NCBI GenBank assembly: GCA_003574785.1
Contig: QORU01000002.1
Span: forward strand, 62,001 to 126,000
Direction: 5' to 3'
Length of the DNA stretch: 64,000 nt
Source of the DNA: Taklimakanibacter deserti
GTDB lineage: Bacteria > Pseudomonadota > Alphaproteobacteria > Rhizobiales > Aestuariivirgaceae
Made by a program: the position numbers and the translations under genes. The notes under the pieces were generated by a model, which saw only the letters and a program-made list of their open reading frames with translations, searched no databases and was not told the DNA's origin. Numbering within the stretch: position 1 is the first letter of the stretch; every line of letters begins with the position of its first letter. Shown piece after piece: positions 26,892 through 35,188 of the stretch.

Positions 26892-27950
26892 CTAAGCGTT
26901 GACCGCAGCGCGCGGCGTGAACGCATCCATATGCTTGTTCATTTCGGCGACATCGGCGGCGATCTTGGCGACGAGGCCGTTCTTCACCATCTCGATGGCG
27001 ACATCGACCGCCGTGGCGAAGCCCAAGGCATCCGTGCCGCCATGTGATTTCACCACGATGCCGTTCAAGCCCAGGAACACACCGCCATTGTGCTTGCGCG
27101 GATCCATGCGCTCGCGCAGCGTGGCAAAGGCGCCACTCGCCATGAGCGCGCCCAGGCGCGACATCAGGGTACGGTTGAGCGCGAGCCGCAGATAGGTCGA
27201 GAGCTGTTTGGCAGTGCCTTCCGCCGTCTTGAGCGCGATATTGCCGGTGAAGCCCTCGGTCACCACGACGTCGACCGTGCCTTTGCCGATATCGTCGCCC
27301 TCGATGAAACCCTTATATTCGAACGGCAGGCCGAGATTGCGCAAGAGATGCCCCGCCTCCTTCACCTCTTCGAGGCCCTTCACTTCCTCGACCCCGATAT
27401 TGAGGAGGCCGACGGTCGGGCGCTCCAGCCCTGAGAGCGAGCGCGCCATGGCCTCGCCCATGAGGGCGAATTCGACGAGCTGGCGCGCATCCGCGCCAAT
27501 GGTCGCACCGACATCGAGGACCACGCTCTCGCCGCGCAAGGTCGGCCAGATCGCGGCGATCGCCGGGCGCTCGATGCCGGGAATGGTCTTGAGCACGAAG
27601 CGGGCCATGGCCATGAGCGCGCCGGTATTGCCGGCCGAGACCACGCATTGCGCCTCGCCCGATTTCACCGCATCGATGGCGAGCCACATGCTGCTCTTGC
27701 CGCGCCCGCGCCGCAGTGCCTGGCTCGGCTTGTCCTCCATGGCCACCGCTATGTCGCAATGGCGAACCTCGCTCCTCCCCTTGAGGCGCGGATATTTCTC
27801 CATGAGGGAGGCGAGCCGCGCGCCATCGCCGAACAGCAGAAACCTGAGGTCGGGATGACGGACGCTGGCGAGATGCGCCCCCGGGAGCACCATCTCGGGG
27901 CCCGCATCGCCACCCATGGCGTCAAGCGCAATCGTCATTTTGCCTGTCAT
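26892..27950 (-). CDS. plsX: Phosphate acyltransferase PlsX
   Basis: The 352-residue protein begins [16 protein letters not shown], the PlsX signature, and contains [21 protein letters not shown] and [14 protein letters not shown]. It converts acyl-ACP to acyl-phosphate for phospholipid synthesis. ATG 27950 gives the family length; ATG 27938 is the alternative. The frame is open further upstream to 28511 only because of GC-rich codon bias. It sits between the DUF177 gene and fabH as in many bacteria, though rpmF is not found here. Confidence 0.95.
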   Translation of the reverse strand: MTGKMTIALDAMGGDAGPEMVLPGAHLASVRHPDLRFLLFGDGARLASLMEKYPRLKGRSEVRHCDIAVAMEDKPSQALRRGRGKSSMWLAIDAVKSGEAQCVVSAGNTGALMAMARFVLKTIPGIERPAIAAIWPTLRGESVVLDVGATIGADARQLVEFALMGEAMARSLSGLERPTVGLLNIGVEEVKGLEEVKEAGHLLRNLGLPFEYKGFIEGDDIGKGTVDVVVTEGFTGNIALKTAEGTAKQLSTYLRLALNRTLMSRLGALMASGAFATLRERMDPRKHNGGVFLGLNGIVVKSHGGTDALGFATAVDVAIEMVKNGLVAKIAADVAEMNKHMDAFTPRAAVNA

Positions 27951-28072
27951 GGGTGCTCGGGGACCTTGGATTCGCGGGCTTTGGGACAATCTAGCACGGG
28001 CGGGCGGACAATAGCCGCTGCTTGTGGCGAAACAACTGAAAAGATAGGTCTTCGGAACCGCACCGCCATCGC

Positions 28073-28612
28073 TCACCCCTTGCCTTTCCGAAGCTGCTCC
28101 AAGCTGCTGAAAGGATTTCTTTCCGCCTCCTGGTCGGAACCCGCGGCAATTTCGTCCTCGATCACATCGGCAAAGGCGACGCCCGGCTTCTTGGGATAGG
28201 GATCGAGCACCAGCGCCACGGCTTCGGCCACGACCTCTCCCATGTCGATAATCCCGTTCTCGAAGGGCTCGGCATCGCCTTCCTCGATCAGGGCCGCGCC
28301 GGCCGCACTCCCCACCGGCAGAAAATAGCTTTCGAATTCGTCGCCAAGCGTCGAGCGGAATACATCGAGGCTCACCACGCAGGTCTGCTCGAGATCGACG
28401 CTGAAACGGCCCTTGATCTTGAGTCCTTCGCCGCGCCAGCGTGAAACCTTGAGCTCGGCCTCCAGCCCATGAAGCGCCGGCAGGCCGAATCGCCGGGCGA
28501 GATCGGCGCATTCCCGGGACTCGGCCGAAATCTTCTCGGTCGAGCCCTGCGGGGGCACCCGGGTGACGTCGAGTGGGCGGGAAAATTCGGGCTGAGGGTT
28601 ATGATAGGGCAT
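28073..28612 (-). CDS. DUF177 (YceD) family protein
   Basis: The 179-residue protein matches the DUF177 layout. After a start that includes [16 protein letters not shown], a core [19 protein letters not shown] is followed by the acidic region [17 protein letters not shown]. In E. coli YceD is linked to rRNA and L32 handling. In alphaproteobacteria the gene precedes plsX. It starts three bases after the stop of the bc1 chaperone gene, indicating one operon. Confidence 0.85.
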   Translation of the reverse strand: MPYHNPQPEFSRPLDVTRVPPQGSTEKISAESRECADLARRFGLPALHGLEAELKVSRWRGEGLKIKGRFSVDLEQTCVVSLDVFRSTLGDEFESYFLPVGSAAGAALIEEGDAEPFENGIIDMGEVVAEAVALVLDPYPKKPGVAFADVIEDEIAAGSDQEAERNPFSSLEQLRKGKG

Positions 28613-28615
28613 GAC

Positions 28616-29143
28616 TCAAGGGTCCGGAAAGTCGATCTCGCCCGACAAAATGGGCCCGATCGGGCGTTCATGCAAATGACGGCGGAGGCGCAAGGCATGG
28701 TCGGCCAGAAGGCCTGAGCCATCACGGGACCCGGTTCCGGCGAAGACATTGCGATAAAGCGCCTCGGCGAGCGCCGCTGAATCTCCGGATTTGAGCGCCC
28801 CGCTATAGGCTTGGACCCGGCCATAGAAGACCTCGGCCATGCGACGCACCTTCTTGCCGACCGACAGGTCGCCGACCCCCATTTCGCGCAAGGAACGGTC
28901 CATATCGGCAAAAACCTCGTCGGTCAGGCCTTGGGCCAAGTCTTGGGCCGCCCGGCCTTCGCTGGCCAGGCGGTCGAGGACAAGCACGGTGTGGAGGACG
29001 ATCATGTCGTAACGGCCGTCCACCGTGTCCGGCACCCCCCAGTCGGCGTACAGCTTCGGATGCCGCGCGGCAGCCACAATTGCTCCGTAAACCGCCCGGA
29101 CGGAATTGCGGGACGCCTTGCGCTTGAAAAGGGACAAAATCAT
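28616..29143 (-). CDS. Ubiquinol-cytochrome c chaperone (CBP3-like)
   Basis: The 175-residue protein has the Ubiq_cyt_C_chap domain: AVYGAIVAAARHPKLYADWGVPDTVDGRYDM in two blocks near the N-terminus (IVAAARHPKLYADWG, then DTVDGRYDMIVLH), and LTDEVFADMDRSLREMGVGD around residue 90. Mitochondrial relatives (CBP3) help assemble the cytochrome bc1 complex. ATG 29143 has GGGAG upstream and gives the usual length. It is divergent from the BamE-like lipoprotein gene and in operon with the DUF177 gene. Confidence 0.85.
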   Translation of the reverse strand: MILSLFKRKASRNSVRAVYGAIVAAARHPKLYADWGVPDTVDGRYDMIVLHTVLVLDRLASEGRAAQDLAQGLTDEVFADMDRSLREMGVGDLSVGKKVRRMAEVFYGRVQAYSGALKSGDSAALAEALYRNVFAGTGSRDGSGLLADHALRLRRHLHERPIGPILSGEIDFPDP

Positions 29144-29217
29144 CGTTAACGGCTCCCACGTAATTCCCGGTATAAATTGGGGAAACTCATCCTTTGCCTG
29201 AACGCTGCCGGAAAGAC

Positions 29218-29727
29218 ATGCGCCGATCACCCATCTCAAGCCGCCTTCTGACTTTAGCCGCAATGGCCCTTGCCGTCGCAGCCTGCTCCACCAATATCGC
29301 CCATCGCGGCTATCTCGCCAAACCGGGCGCCTTTTCCCAGGTGCGCGAAGGCATGGCCAAATCCGAGGTCGAAGGGATACTGGGCTCACCCTCGACCACG
29401 GCCAGCGTCAACTTCCAGGGTGATAGCTACTACTACATTTCAAGCACCACCGAGCAGAGAGCTTTCCTCAATCCGGAGGAAATCGAGCGCCAGGTGATCG
29501 CCGTCCGCTTCAATCAGAACGACCAGGTCGCGAGCCTCGGCCAATATGGCCTCGAGGACGGCAAGATCATCGATATCAATTCGCGCACCACGCCCACCAA
29601 GGGCCGTGAACTGACGATGTTGCAGCAGCTCTTCGGCAATATCGGCAGGCCGGGCCCCGGCGGCACGATCGTCCCCGGACGTACGCCCGGCGGCGGCGGT
29701 GCCGGCAAGCCTTCCGGCAGGCCTTGA
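29218..29727 (+). CDS. BamE/SmpA-OmlA family outer membrane lipoprotein
   Basis: The 169-residue protein has a lipoprotein signal with lipobox VAAC (Cys at about residue 23). A BamE-like domain follows (about 45-125), in which REGMAKSEVEGILGSPST is the family motif. BamE is a lipoprotein of the beta-barrel assembly complex in the outer membrane. The C-terminal 30 residues are Gly/Pro-rich and lack a known match. ATG 29218 with GGAAAG upstream is preferred to TTG 29194. Confidence 0.88.
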   Translation: MRRSPISSRLLTLAAMALAVAACSTNIAHRGYLAKPGAFSQVREGMAKSEVEGILGSPSTTASVNFQGDSYYYISSTTEQRAFLNPEEIERQVIAVRFNQNDQVASLGQYGLEDGKIIDINSRTTPTKGRELTMLQQLFGNIGRPGPGGTIVPGRTPGGGGAGKPSGRP

Positions 29728-29729
29728 CG

Positions 29730-30398
29730 CTATCCTGATTTGCCCAGGGCCGTTCGATCGAAGCGACGTTCGAGCTTGCGCACGAAATATGCGGCGATCA
29801 GGCTGACGGCGAGCAGGATCACGGCCGCCGCCGTATAGGGCTCGTTATAGCGATAGGTAAGGCCAGCGACATTGTTGGCGGCACCGAAGATATCGACCAC
29901 CGTGATCGCCGCAAGGAGCGGTGTCTCCTTGAACAGGCCGATGAGGAAATTGCCGAGCGGCGGGATCATCGGCGGCAAGGCCTGCGGCAGCACGACCCGC
30001 GTCCACAGAGCATAGGGCTTGAGCCCCAGGGCGCGCGCCGCTTCCCATTGTCCATCCGGAACGCCATCGATGCCGGCCCGATAGACCTCGGCGATATAGG
30101 CGCCGATATGGAGGCCGAGACAGAGGATGCCGGTCATGAGCGCCGGGAAGCGGATGCCGTAAGACGGCAGAACGTAGAAGACGAAATAGAGCTGGACCAG
30201 AAGCGGCGTGCAGCGCATCAGCGCGATATAGCCGTCGCAGAAGAGGCGCAAGGCCTTGACGCCCGAACGGCGGCCAAGCGCCAAGGCGAGGCCGACAATG
30301 AGAGCCAGCGCGAAGCCGCCCAAGGTCGCTTCGACCGTCACCACGAGCCCGCGCAGGAGATCAGGCAGGATGCGGATCAGGAATTCGAAGCTGAACAT
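29730..30398 (-). CDS. Polar amino acid/ectoine-type ABC transporter permease (EhuD-like)
   Basis: The 222-residue protein has five transmembrane helices and the HisM-type EAA loop GQWEAARALGLKPYALWTRVVLPQA. It resembles permeases of the polar amino acid family, and the pair and the binding protein look closest by eye to the ectoine transporter EhuCD. It is the third gene of a binding protein-permease-permease operon. No ATPase gene follows; the next gene is convergent with a two-base gap. Substrate is therefore tentative. Confidence 0.82.
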   Translation of the reverse strand: MFSFEFLIRILPDLLRGLVVTVEATLGGFALALIVGLALALGRRSGVKALRLFCDGYIALMRCTPLLVQLYFVFYVLPSYGIRFPALMTGILCLGLHIGAYIAEVYRAGIDGVPDGQWEAARALGLKPYALWTRVVLPQALPPMIPPLGNFLIGLFKETPLLAAITVVDIFGAANNVAGLTYRYNEPYTAAAVILLAVSLIAAYFVRKLERRFDRTALGKSG

Positions 30399-30407
30399 GA
30401 CCCTCCC

Positions 30408-31064
30408 TCAGCGGTAGCGCGCGGCATAGCGCTCGGCCCCGCGCACCACCCAGGTGAGCGGATAGGCCATGGCGAAATAGAGAAGCATCACCCAGGTCCA
30501 GATCTCGACGCTGCGTCCGGTGGTGACGACCATCTGGCGGCCGGAGAAGGTGAGCTCGGTGATGGTGATGAGCGAGACCAGCGACGTCGCCTTGACGAGC
30601 TCGATCAGGAGATTGCCGAAGGATGGCAGCATGGCGACGAGCGCTTGCGGCAGGATCACCAGCCGGTAGGTCTGCACGCGGTTGAGGCCCAGGGCGGCAG
30701 CGCCCTCATGCTGACCTTTGCCGATCGCCAGGATTCCGGCGCGCACTACTTCCGAGCCATAGGCCGAGAGATTGAGACCAAGACCGATGACCGCGGTGGC
30801 GGTGGGCGGCAACGAGAGGCCGAAGGCGGGCAGGATGAAGAACAGATAGAAAAGCTGCACGATCGCCGAAGTGCCGCGCAGTATCTCGACATAGGCCGTG
30901 ACGAGCCGCCTCACCCAGCGATTGGGCACGAGGCGCAGGAAACCGACGACGAAAGAAAGGGCGAAGGCGAGGACCGCGGTGATCAGCGTGATCTTGAGCG
31001 TGACCGCAGTCCCCCTGAGGAGCTGCGGCAGCGTATCCAAGGCCAAAAGGTGACCGAGATCCAC
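30408..31064 (-). CDS. Polar amino acid/ectoine-type ABC transporter permease (EhuC-like)
   Basis: The 218-residue protein has about five transmembrane helices and the EAA loop GQHEGAAALGLNRVQTYRLVILPQA. It is the second permease of the operon, nine bases upstream of the other. Together they would form the heterodimeric membrane channel. The assignment to the HisM/ectoine group is by general similarity of helices and loop. Confidence 0.82.
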   Translation of the reverse strand: MDLGHLLALDTLPQLLRGTAVTLKITLITAVLAFALSFVVGFLRLVPNRWVRRLVTAYVEILRGTSAIVQLFYLFFILPAFGLSLPPTATAVIGLGLNLSAYGSEVVRAGILAIGKGQHEGAAALGLNRVQTYRLVILPQALVAMLPSFGNLLIELVKATSLVSLITITELTFSGRQMVVTTGRSVEIWTWVMLLYFAMAYPLTWVVRGAERYAARYR

Positions 31065-31072
31065 TTGGGCAA

Positions 31073-31960
31073 TCAGGCCTTGCAGATCTCTTCGGCCGTC
31101 TTCACGCCATCCGGCAATTCGTCCTTGCCGTAGCCATATTGCGAGATGATCTCGAGCAGCTTGCCGGATTTGAGGAGATCGGCGAGCCCGGCATCGAGCG
31201 CCTGCTTGAGGTCGGTATCTGCCTTGCGCAGGCCAAGTCCGGCATAGCCGAACTCCTGCTCGCCATTGGCGGCCTTGATCTGGACGAAGCCTTCGACGCG
31301 CTCGACGCTCGGATCGTTCGCGGTCTTGAGAAGCTCGTTGAGCTCCAGTGCCGGGAAATAGATCACATCGCAGCGGCCGGCCTTGAGGCCGGCGAGCGCT
31401 TCCGTCGCATTGGCGAACAGCACCACGCGGTCGTTGGGCACGCCGGCCTTGGCGAGATCCTCGACCTGCGCCGCGCCATTCTGGGTGCCGACGATCGCAT
31501 CGGCGTGGGCTGCGACGTCGGCAATGCTCTTGACGCCCTTGGGATTGCCCTTGAGCGCTGCGAAGCCGGCGCCGGTGCGGGTGACGGGATTGGTGAACAG
31601 AACCGCCTCGCAGCGGGCGGGACGGATGTACATGCCGGCGCCGATGATGTCGAAGCGGTCGGCATTGATGCCGGGAATGAGCGCGTTGAATTCGACGATC
31701 TCGGCCTTGAGTTCCTTGACGCCATGTGGTGCCAGTAGTGCGGCGATGACATCGGGAATGGCGCCCTTCGCCTTGCCGTCGGTATCGACGAAGCCGTAGG
31801 GTTTCTCATTGGCGATGCCGACGCGTACGACGCCATCCTTCATGATGCGTGCCATGGTGCTTTCGGCACGGGCGAGCGAAGGCAGGATCAGGGAGCCGGT
31901 AGCCGCGGCGGCCAGCCCCATGAGATGGCGGCGCGAGAGAGCGAAGTGCAAAGCAGGCAT
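31073..31960 (-). CDS. ABC transporter substrate-binding protein (EhuB-like), Tat-type signal
   Basis: The 295-residue protein begins with a twin-arginine signal (SRRHLMGLAAAATG, about residues 9-22) and cleavage after SLARAE. The SBP_bac_3 domain follows: GVVRVGIANEKPYGFVD, DIIGAGMYIRPARCEAVLFTNP and a C-terminal TAEEICKA resembling EhuB. It binds a polar solute, plausibly ectoine or an acylated amino acid, in the periplasm. GGAGG lies eight bases upstream of ATG 31960. It is divergent from a deacylase gene. Confidence 0.83.
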   Translation of the reverse strand: MPALHFALSRRHLMGLAAAATGSLILPSLARAESTMARIMKDGVVRVGIANEKPYGFVDTDGKAKGAIPDVIAALLAPHGVKELKAEIVEFNALIPGINADRFDIIGAGMYIRPARCEAVLFTNPVTRTGAGFAALKGNPKGVKSIADVAAHADAIVGTQNGAAQVEDLAKAGVPNDRVVLFANATEALAGLKAGRCDVIYFPALELNELLKTANDPSVERVEGFVQIKAANGEQEFGYAGLGLRKADTDLKQALDAGLADLLKSGKLLEIISQYGYGKDELPDGVKTAEEICKA

Positions 31961-32086
31961 GTCGGAAACCTCCTTGGTTTTGTTTTGCTTATACCCCATG
32001 AAATCGGCGCGATCTTCGGTTCCGCCGTCCCTCAAGTCAATGCAGCGGCGGTTGAAATTAGCGAAATGAGGAGAGAAATAGTTCTC

Positions 32087-33028
32087 ATGGAAGCAGGACT
32101 TCACAAAGCTGAGCTCACCTTCGACTATCCCGCCTTGGCCGGCTGGCGCTGGCCCGCGGTCGAGATCGTCGGGCAAAGCCCAGGCCCCAGGCTCGCCGTC
32201 ATCTCAGGCGTGCATGTGAATGAGACCTCGAGCATCGAAGCGGTGATCCGGCTGCAGCGCATGATCGATCCCCAAAAGCTCAAGGGGCGGATATCGATCA
32301 TTCCGATCGTCAACCTGCCGGCCGTACCGTTGAGATCGCAATATGTCTGTCCGATCGACGACAAGAACATCAACTTCAGTTTCCCGGGCCGGCCCGATGG
32401 CAGCTTCTCCGAGGCGCTGGCCTACGCCCTCCTCAACGACTGGGCCCATGATGCGGACTGCTTCGCCGATCTGCATGGCGGCGATCTGTGCGAAGAGGTC
32501 TCGCATTTCATGGTGGTGCAGCGCACCGGCGATGACCCCTTCGATCAGCGCAATCTCGCCATCGCCCAATGTTTCGACGCAGCGATCATCGCTGCGATCG
32601 ATCCCTCGCACATGGATCAGCCGGCGCGCAGCGTCACCGGCCGGGCCAAGAGGCGGCAATTCGCGGCCTTCGCCGAGGCCGGCCGCATCGGCCTCATCGA
32701 GGAGCCGAATGTCGCCTATCACCTTAACGGACTATTGCGGCTGCTCCACCATTTCGGCATGACCGACAGCGCGCCGGCGAAGACGCGCGAGGCCCGGATC
32801 ATCACCCGCTATCACTGGATCCCGGCACCGGTCGACGGCTTTTTCCGCTATCACGTCGAGCCTGGCCAGAAGGTGGCCAAAGGCCAGCTCCTGGCCACCG
32901 CCGAAAACACCTATGGCGAGGAGATCGCCAGGGTGTCGGCGCCCGAGGAAGGGCATATATTGTGGCGGATCACCCATGCCCTCTCACCTAGGGATAGCTT
33001 CATCGTGGGGCTAGGCACAAAGGCGTGA
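32087..33028 (+). CDS. Succinylglutamate desuccinylase/aspartoacylase (M14) family deacylase
   Basis: The 313-residue protein has the zinc site HxxE in ISGVHVNETSS (about residue 45) and a later His in FADLHGGDL (about 138), as in AstE/AspA enzymes. VSHFMVV and GLIEEPN follow. The C-terminal 60 residues (FFRYHVEPGQKVAKGQLLAT) form the lipoyl-like beta domain of the family. It would hydrolyse an N-acyl amino acid. Because ectoine catabolism uses DoeB of this family, and the divergent importer is EhuB-like, a role in ectoine or acyl amino acid use is possible. The start could also be ATG 32066. Confidence 0.83.
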   Translation: MEAGLHKAELTFDYPALAGWRWPAVEIVGQSPGPRLAVISGVHVNETSSIEAVIRLQRMIDPQKLKGRISIIPIVNLPAVPLRSQYVCPIDDKNINFSFPGRPDGSFSEALAYALLNDWAHDADCFADLHGGDLCEEVSHFMVVQRTGDDPFDQRNLAIAQCFDAAIIAAIDPSHMDQPARSVTGRAKRRQFAAFAEAGRIGLIEEPNVAYHLNGLLRLLHHFGMTDSAPAKTREARIITRYHWIPAPVDGFFRYHVEPGQKVAKGQLLATAENTYGEEIARVSAPEEGHILWRITHALSPRDSFIVGLGTKA

Positions 33029-33107
33029 CCTTCCGCATGGCGCTTTGTAATGTCAAAATGGGCCGTGAACGGCTAAGCTCCCGGCCATAGTCCGATTAGG
33101 TCCCAAA

Positions 33108-33719
33108 ATGAGTTTGCCCATGCCCCCCTTCGCAAATATGAGAAACCTTCTGGTCGCCCTGGTCATTGGCGGTGTCGGCCTTTCCGGCTTGCCGGTCGAG
33201 GCGCAGCAGACAAATGTGGGAGTCCAAGGAACCGTCGAAAGTCTCGACAGCAAGGTGCTGCATCTGCGCGGTCCCAAGGGCGGCGAGGTTTCGGTGGCGC
33301 TGGATTCCAAGACGGCGGTCTTCATAAGGCAGCCATCGAGTCTCGACGCGATCAAGGTCGGCGACTACGTCGCTTCGGCCGCGGTCAAAGGAGCGGACGG
33401 GAAGCTTCGCTCAAAGGAGCTGCGCATATTTCCCGAGGCGCTGCGGGGTATCGGCGAAGGGCAGCGGCCGATGAAAGCGCCCGATACGCTCATGACGAAT
33501 GCATCGGTTTCCAAGGTCATGGCCGTGCCGGAAGGCCGGGTCATCAAGGTCGAATACAACAATGGGACAGCCGAACTCATCGTGGGTCCGGAAGTCCCCA
33601 TCATAGCCCTGGTTGCCGCCGATATGGGCGCACTCAAGGCCGGCACGAAGGTGTTCATATTGGGTACGAAATCTCAGGATGGAACCATCCAAGCCACGAG
33701 AATAGTGGCGACCGATTGA
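33108..33719 (+). CDS. DUF5666-like exported protein
   Basis: The 203-residue protein has a signal peptide (hydrophobic LLVALVIGGVGLSGLPVEA to about residue 32). Two beta-rich repeats (about 38-110 and 130-203) follow, with GVQGTVESLDSKVLHLRG and TKVFILGTKSQDGTIQATRI, resembling the OB-like DUF5666 fold. Its role is unknown. It stands alone, convergent with the small gene at 33751. Confidence 0.6.
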   Translation: MSLPMPPFANMRNLLVALVIGGVGLSGLPVEAQQTNVGVQGTVESLDSKVLHLRGPKGGEVSVALDSKTAVFIRQPSSLDAIKVGDYVASAAVKGADGKLRSKELRIFPEALRGIGEGQRPMKAPDTLMTNASVSKVMAVPEGRVIKVEYNNGTAELIVGPEVPIIALVAADMGALKAGTKVFILGTKSQDGTIQATRIVATD

Positions 33720-33750
33720 GATGCAAGGTTCCCCAAACGGGGTCCCCGCC

Positions 33751-34044
33751 TCACACTTCATCCTTGTGGACATGCAGGAACCGGGCGATCTGCTGCTTGA
33801 GCTGGAACTGCCGGGCGGGATCGCTCATCGACGCCGCATCCATGAAAAGGCTGCGCTGAATATCCGTCGGAAGCTCATTCCACTGCATGATCACCGCCGC
33901 TCCCAGACATTTGAGGATGCGCTCCTCATCCTTGCGCAGCGCGGTGTCCGGCGCCGGACCTATGGCGCCGCCCTCATTGTCCCAACGCCCTAGAGCTTTC
34001 GCCAGATCGTAGAAATTCCGCGTACCGCTTTTTGTCTCGGCCAT
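33751..34044 (-). CDS. Small hypothetical protein
   Basis: The 97-residue soluble protein has helical composition, with NFYDLAKALGRWDNEGGAIG near the start and LPTDIQRSLFMDAASM near residue 62, ending in LHVHKDEV. There is no signal or known domain. Its amino acid mix looks like a real protein and the layout (convergent end, 57-base gap to the next gene) fits. Function is unknown. Confidence 0.6.
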   Translation of the reverse strand: MAETKSGTRNFYDLAKALGRWDNEGGAIGPAPDTALRKDEERILKCLGAAVIMQWNELPTDIQRSLFMDAASMSDPARQFQLKQQIARFLHVHKDEV

Positions 34045-34101
34045 GACGCCAGTCTAGCGCGAACCCGGCTCTCCTCCAACCGGACCGCGAGAGATATTTG
34101 C

Positions 34102-34602
34102 TCAGAAGCCAACCGGCATGTCCTGTGGTCCGGTGATCGTATGCGGGCAATCGAAATTGTCCCAGTGCAGGTCATGCGGGATCCATGACGGCCGCCGGCC
34201 GCAGGCATTGACGGGTGGGGAGCAATCGGGGCACGTGAATGCGCCGAAGCTGTTCAGCACGATCCCACCCTTCCTGTCGGCGGGCTCGGCGATCGCCGCA
34301 AAGCCGCCCGAACGGTACACAAAGACGCGAAGGCGACCGCGTCCGTCCTGGCCGACCCAGGTGAAAACGGCACGCGACGTGCTACCTTTGGTTTCGATCG
34401 CCTCTATCTTGCCGCGCGCCCCGGCCGCCTGCTGCATATCCGCCAGATCATGAGCCTCGCGCAGTGCCTTCGCCCATGACGTGGTGATCGCGACCGCGGC
34501 AACGCCTTCATTGGGATCGGCCGGCGGCCAGGATTGGGCGTGCAGGGACGCCGCCGAAAAGAGAAGCGCCGCCAGGAAGGCAAGGCCTTGGTGCAGGATC
34601 AA
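34102..34602 (-). CDS. Exported hypothetical protein
   Basis: The 166-residue protein has a signal peptide (LAFLAALLFSAASLHAQ, to about residue 23). Its mature domain has four cysteines in FTCPDCSPPVNACG and DNFDCPHT near the C-terminus, possibly a disulfide or metal site. No family is recognised. Its start overlaps the cupin gene stop by four bases, so the two are co-translated. Confidence 0.65.
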   Translation of the reverse strand: MILHQGLAFLAALLFSAASLHAQSWPPADPNEGVAAVAITTSWAKALREAHDLADMQQAAGARGKIEAIETKGSTSRAVFTWVGQDGRGRLRVFVYRSGGFAAIAEPADRKGGIVLNSFGAFTCPDCSPPVNACGRRPSWIPHDLHWDNFDCPHTITGPQDMPVGF

Positions 34603-35111
34603 GACCCGGCCTCCTCGGCGATCCTCTCATCGGCCCGCTCGCCTTCCCAATAATCGAGCCCCTCTCCGTGCCGCATGACGCTGCCATCGAGCCCGCGGAT
34701 CAAAATCTTGCCAGAGTCGGGATAGACGCAGACGTCGTGCAGCTCGCGGTCGCCGATGATGATGAAGAGGAACGGCGCGTCGGTCTCGTTGACCAGGCAA
34801 TGGCCGGCGCGCTGTCCCGCCGGAAAGGCGACATAGTCGCCGGCCTTGATAGGATGGCGTTGGTCGCCAAGGCGCAGCGTTGCCTCTCCGGCGAGCGCCA
34901 CGATGTGCTCCTCCTCGAACAGATGGTAGTGAAACGGAGCCGATTGCTTGCCGGGCGGCAATTCCTCATAGGCAATGCCTATCTTGCGGCCTTCGCCGCG
35001 CGTATCGGACAAGACACGATAGCGGCTGCCATATCTCACACCCTGGGTCCATTCCTTCCAGGGCAGTTTTTCGATCGCAACCGGGCCTTTCGCTTTTTCA
35101 GTATCGGACAT
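34599..35111 (-). CDS. Cupin-domain protein
   Basis: The 170-residue protein has one cupin barrel (about residues 40-125). Motif 1 lies around FHYHLFEEEHIVALAGEATL, with the metal His and Glu residues, and motif 2 around YVAFPAGQRAGHCLVN. FLFIIIGDRELHDVCVYPD follows. Its C-terminus ends in RIAEEAGS. Substrate is unknown; the family includes sugar isomerases, dioxygenases and binding proteins. Confidence 0.8.
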   Translation of the reverse strand: MSDTEKAKGPVAIEKLPWKEWTQGVRYGSRYRVLSDTRGEGRKIGIAYEELPPGKQSAPFHYHLFEEEHIVALAGEATLRLGDQRHPIKAGDYVAFPAGQRAGHCLVNETDAPFLFIIIGDRELHDVCVYPDSGKILIRGLDGSVMRHGEGLDYWEGERADERIAEEAGS

Positions 35112-35140
35112 GGCGCATCTCCTTCGGCTTGCACCAGCCT

Positions 35141-35188
35141 AGCGCATGATCCTGCCGGTTTCCCGAAAAGATATGCGCTTTATCATGC
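35141..35188. repeat. Rhizobial-type palindromic intergenic repeat (degenerate)
   Basis: GCATGAT (35144-35150) and ATCATGC (35182-35188) flank a core with CCGGTTTCCCGAAAAGAT. This layout resembles the abundant rhizobial intergenic element in which GCATGAT/ATCATGC arms enclose a CCGGTTT-type core. This copy has mismatches and ends at the carboxypeptidase stop codon. Confidence 0.5.

Noticed and set aside
26892..28511. Extended 539-codon reading of plsX
   Set aside because: The part upstream of 27950 overlaps the DUF177 gene in another frame and has no PlsX homology; the family start is at ATG 27950.
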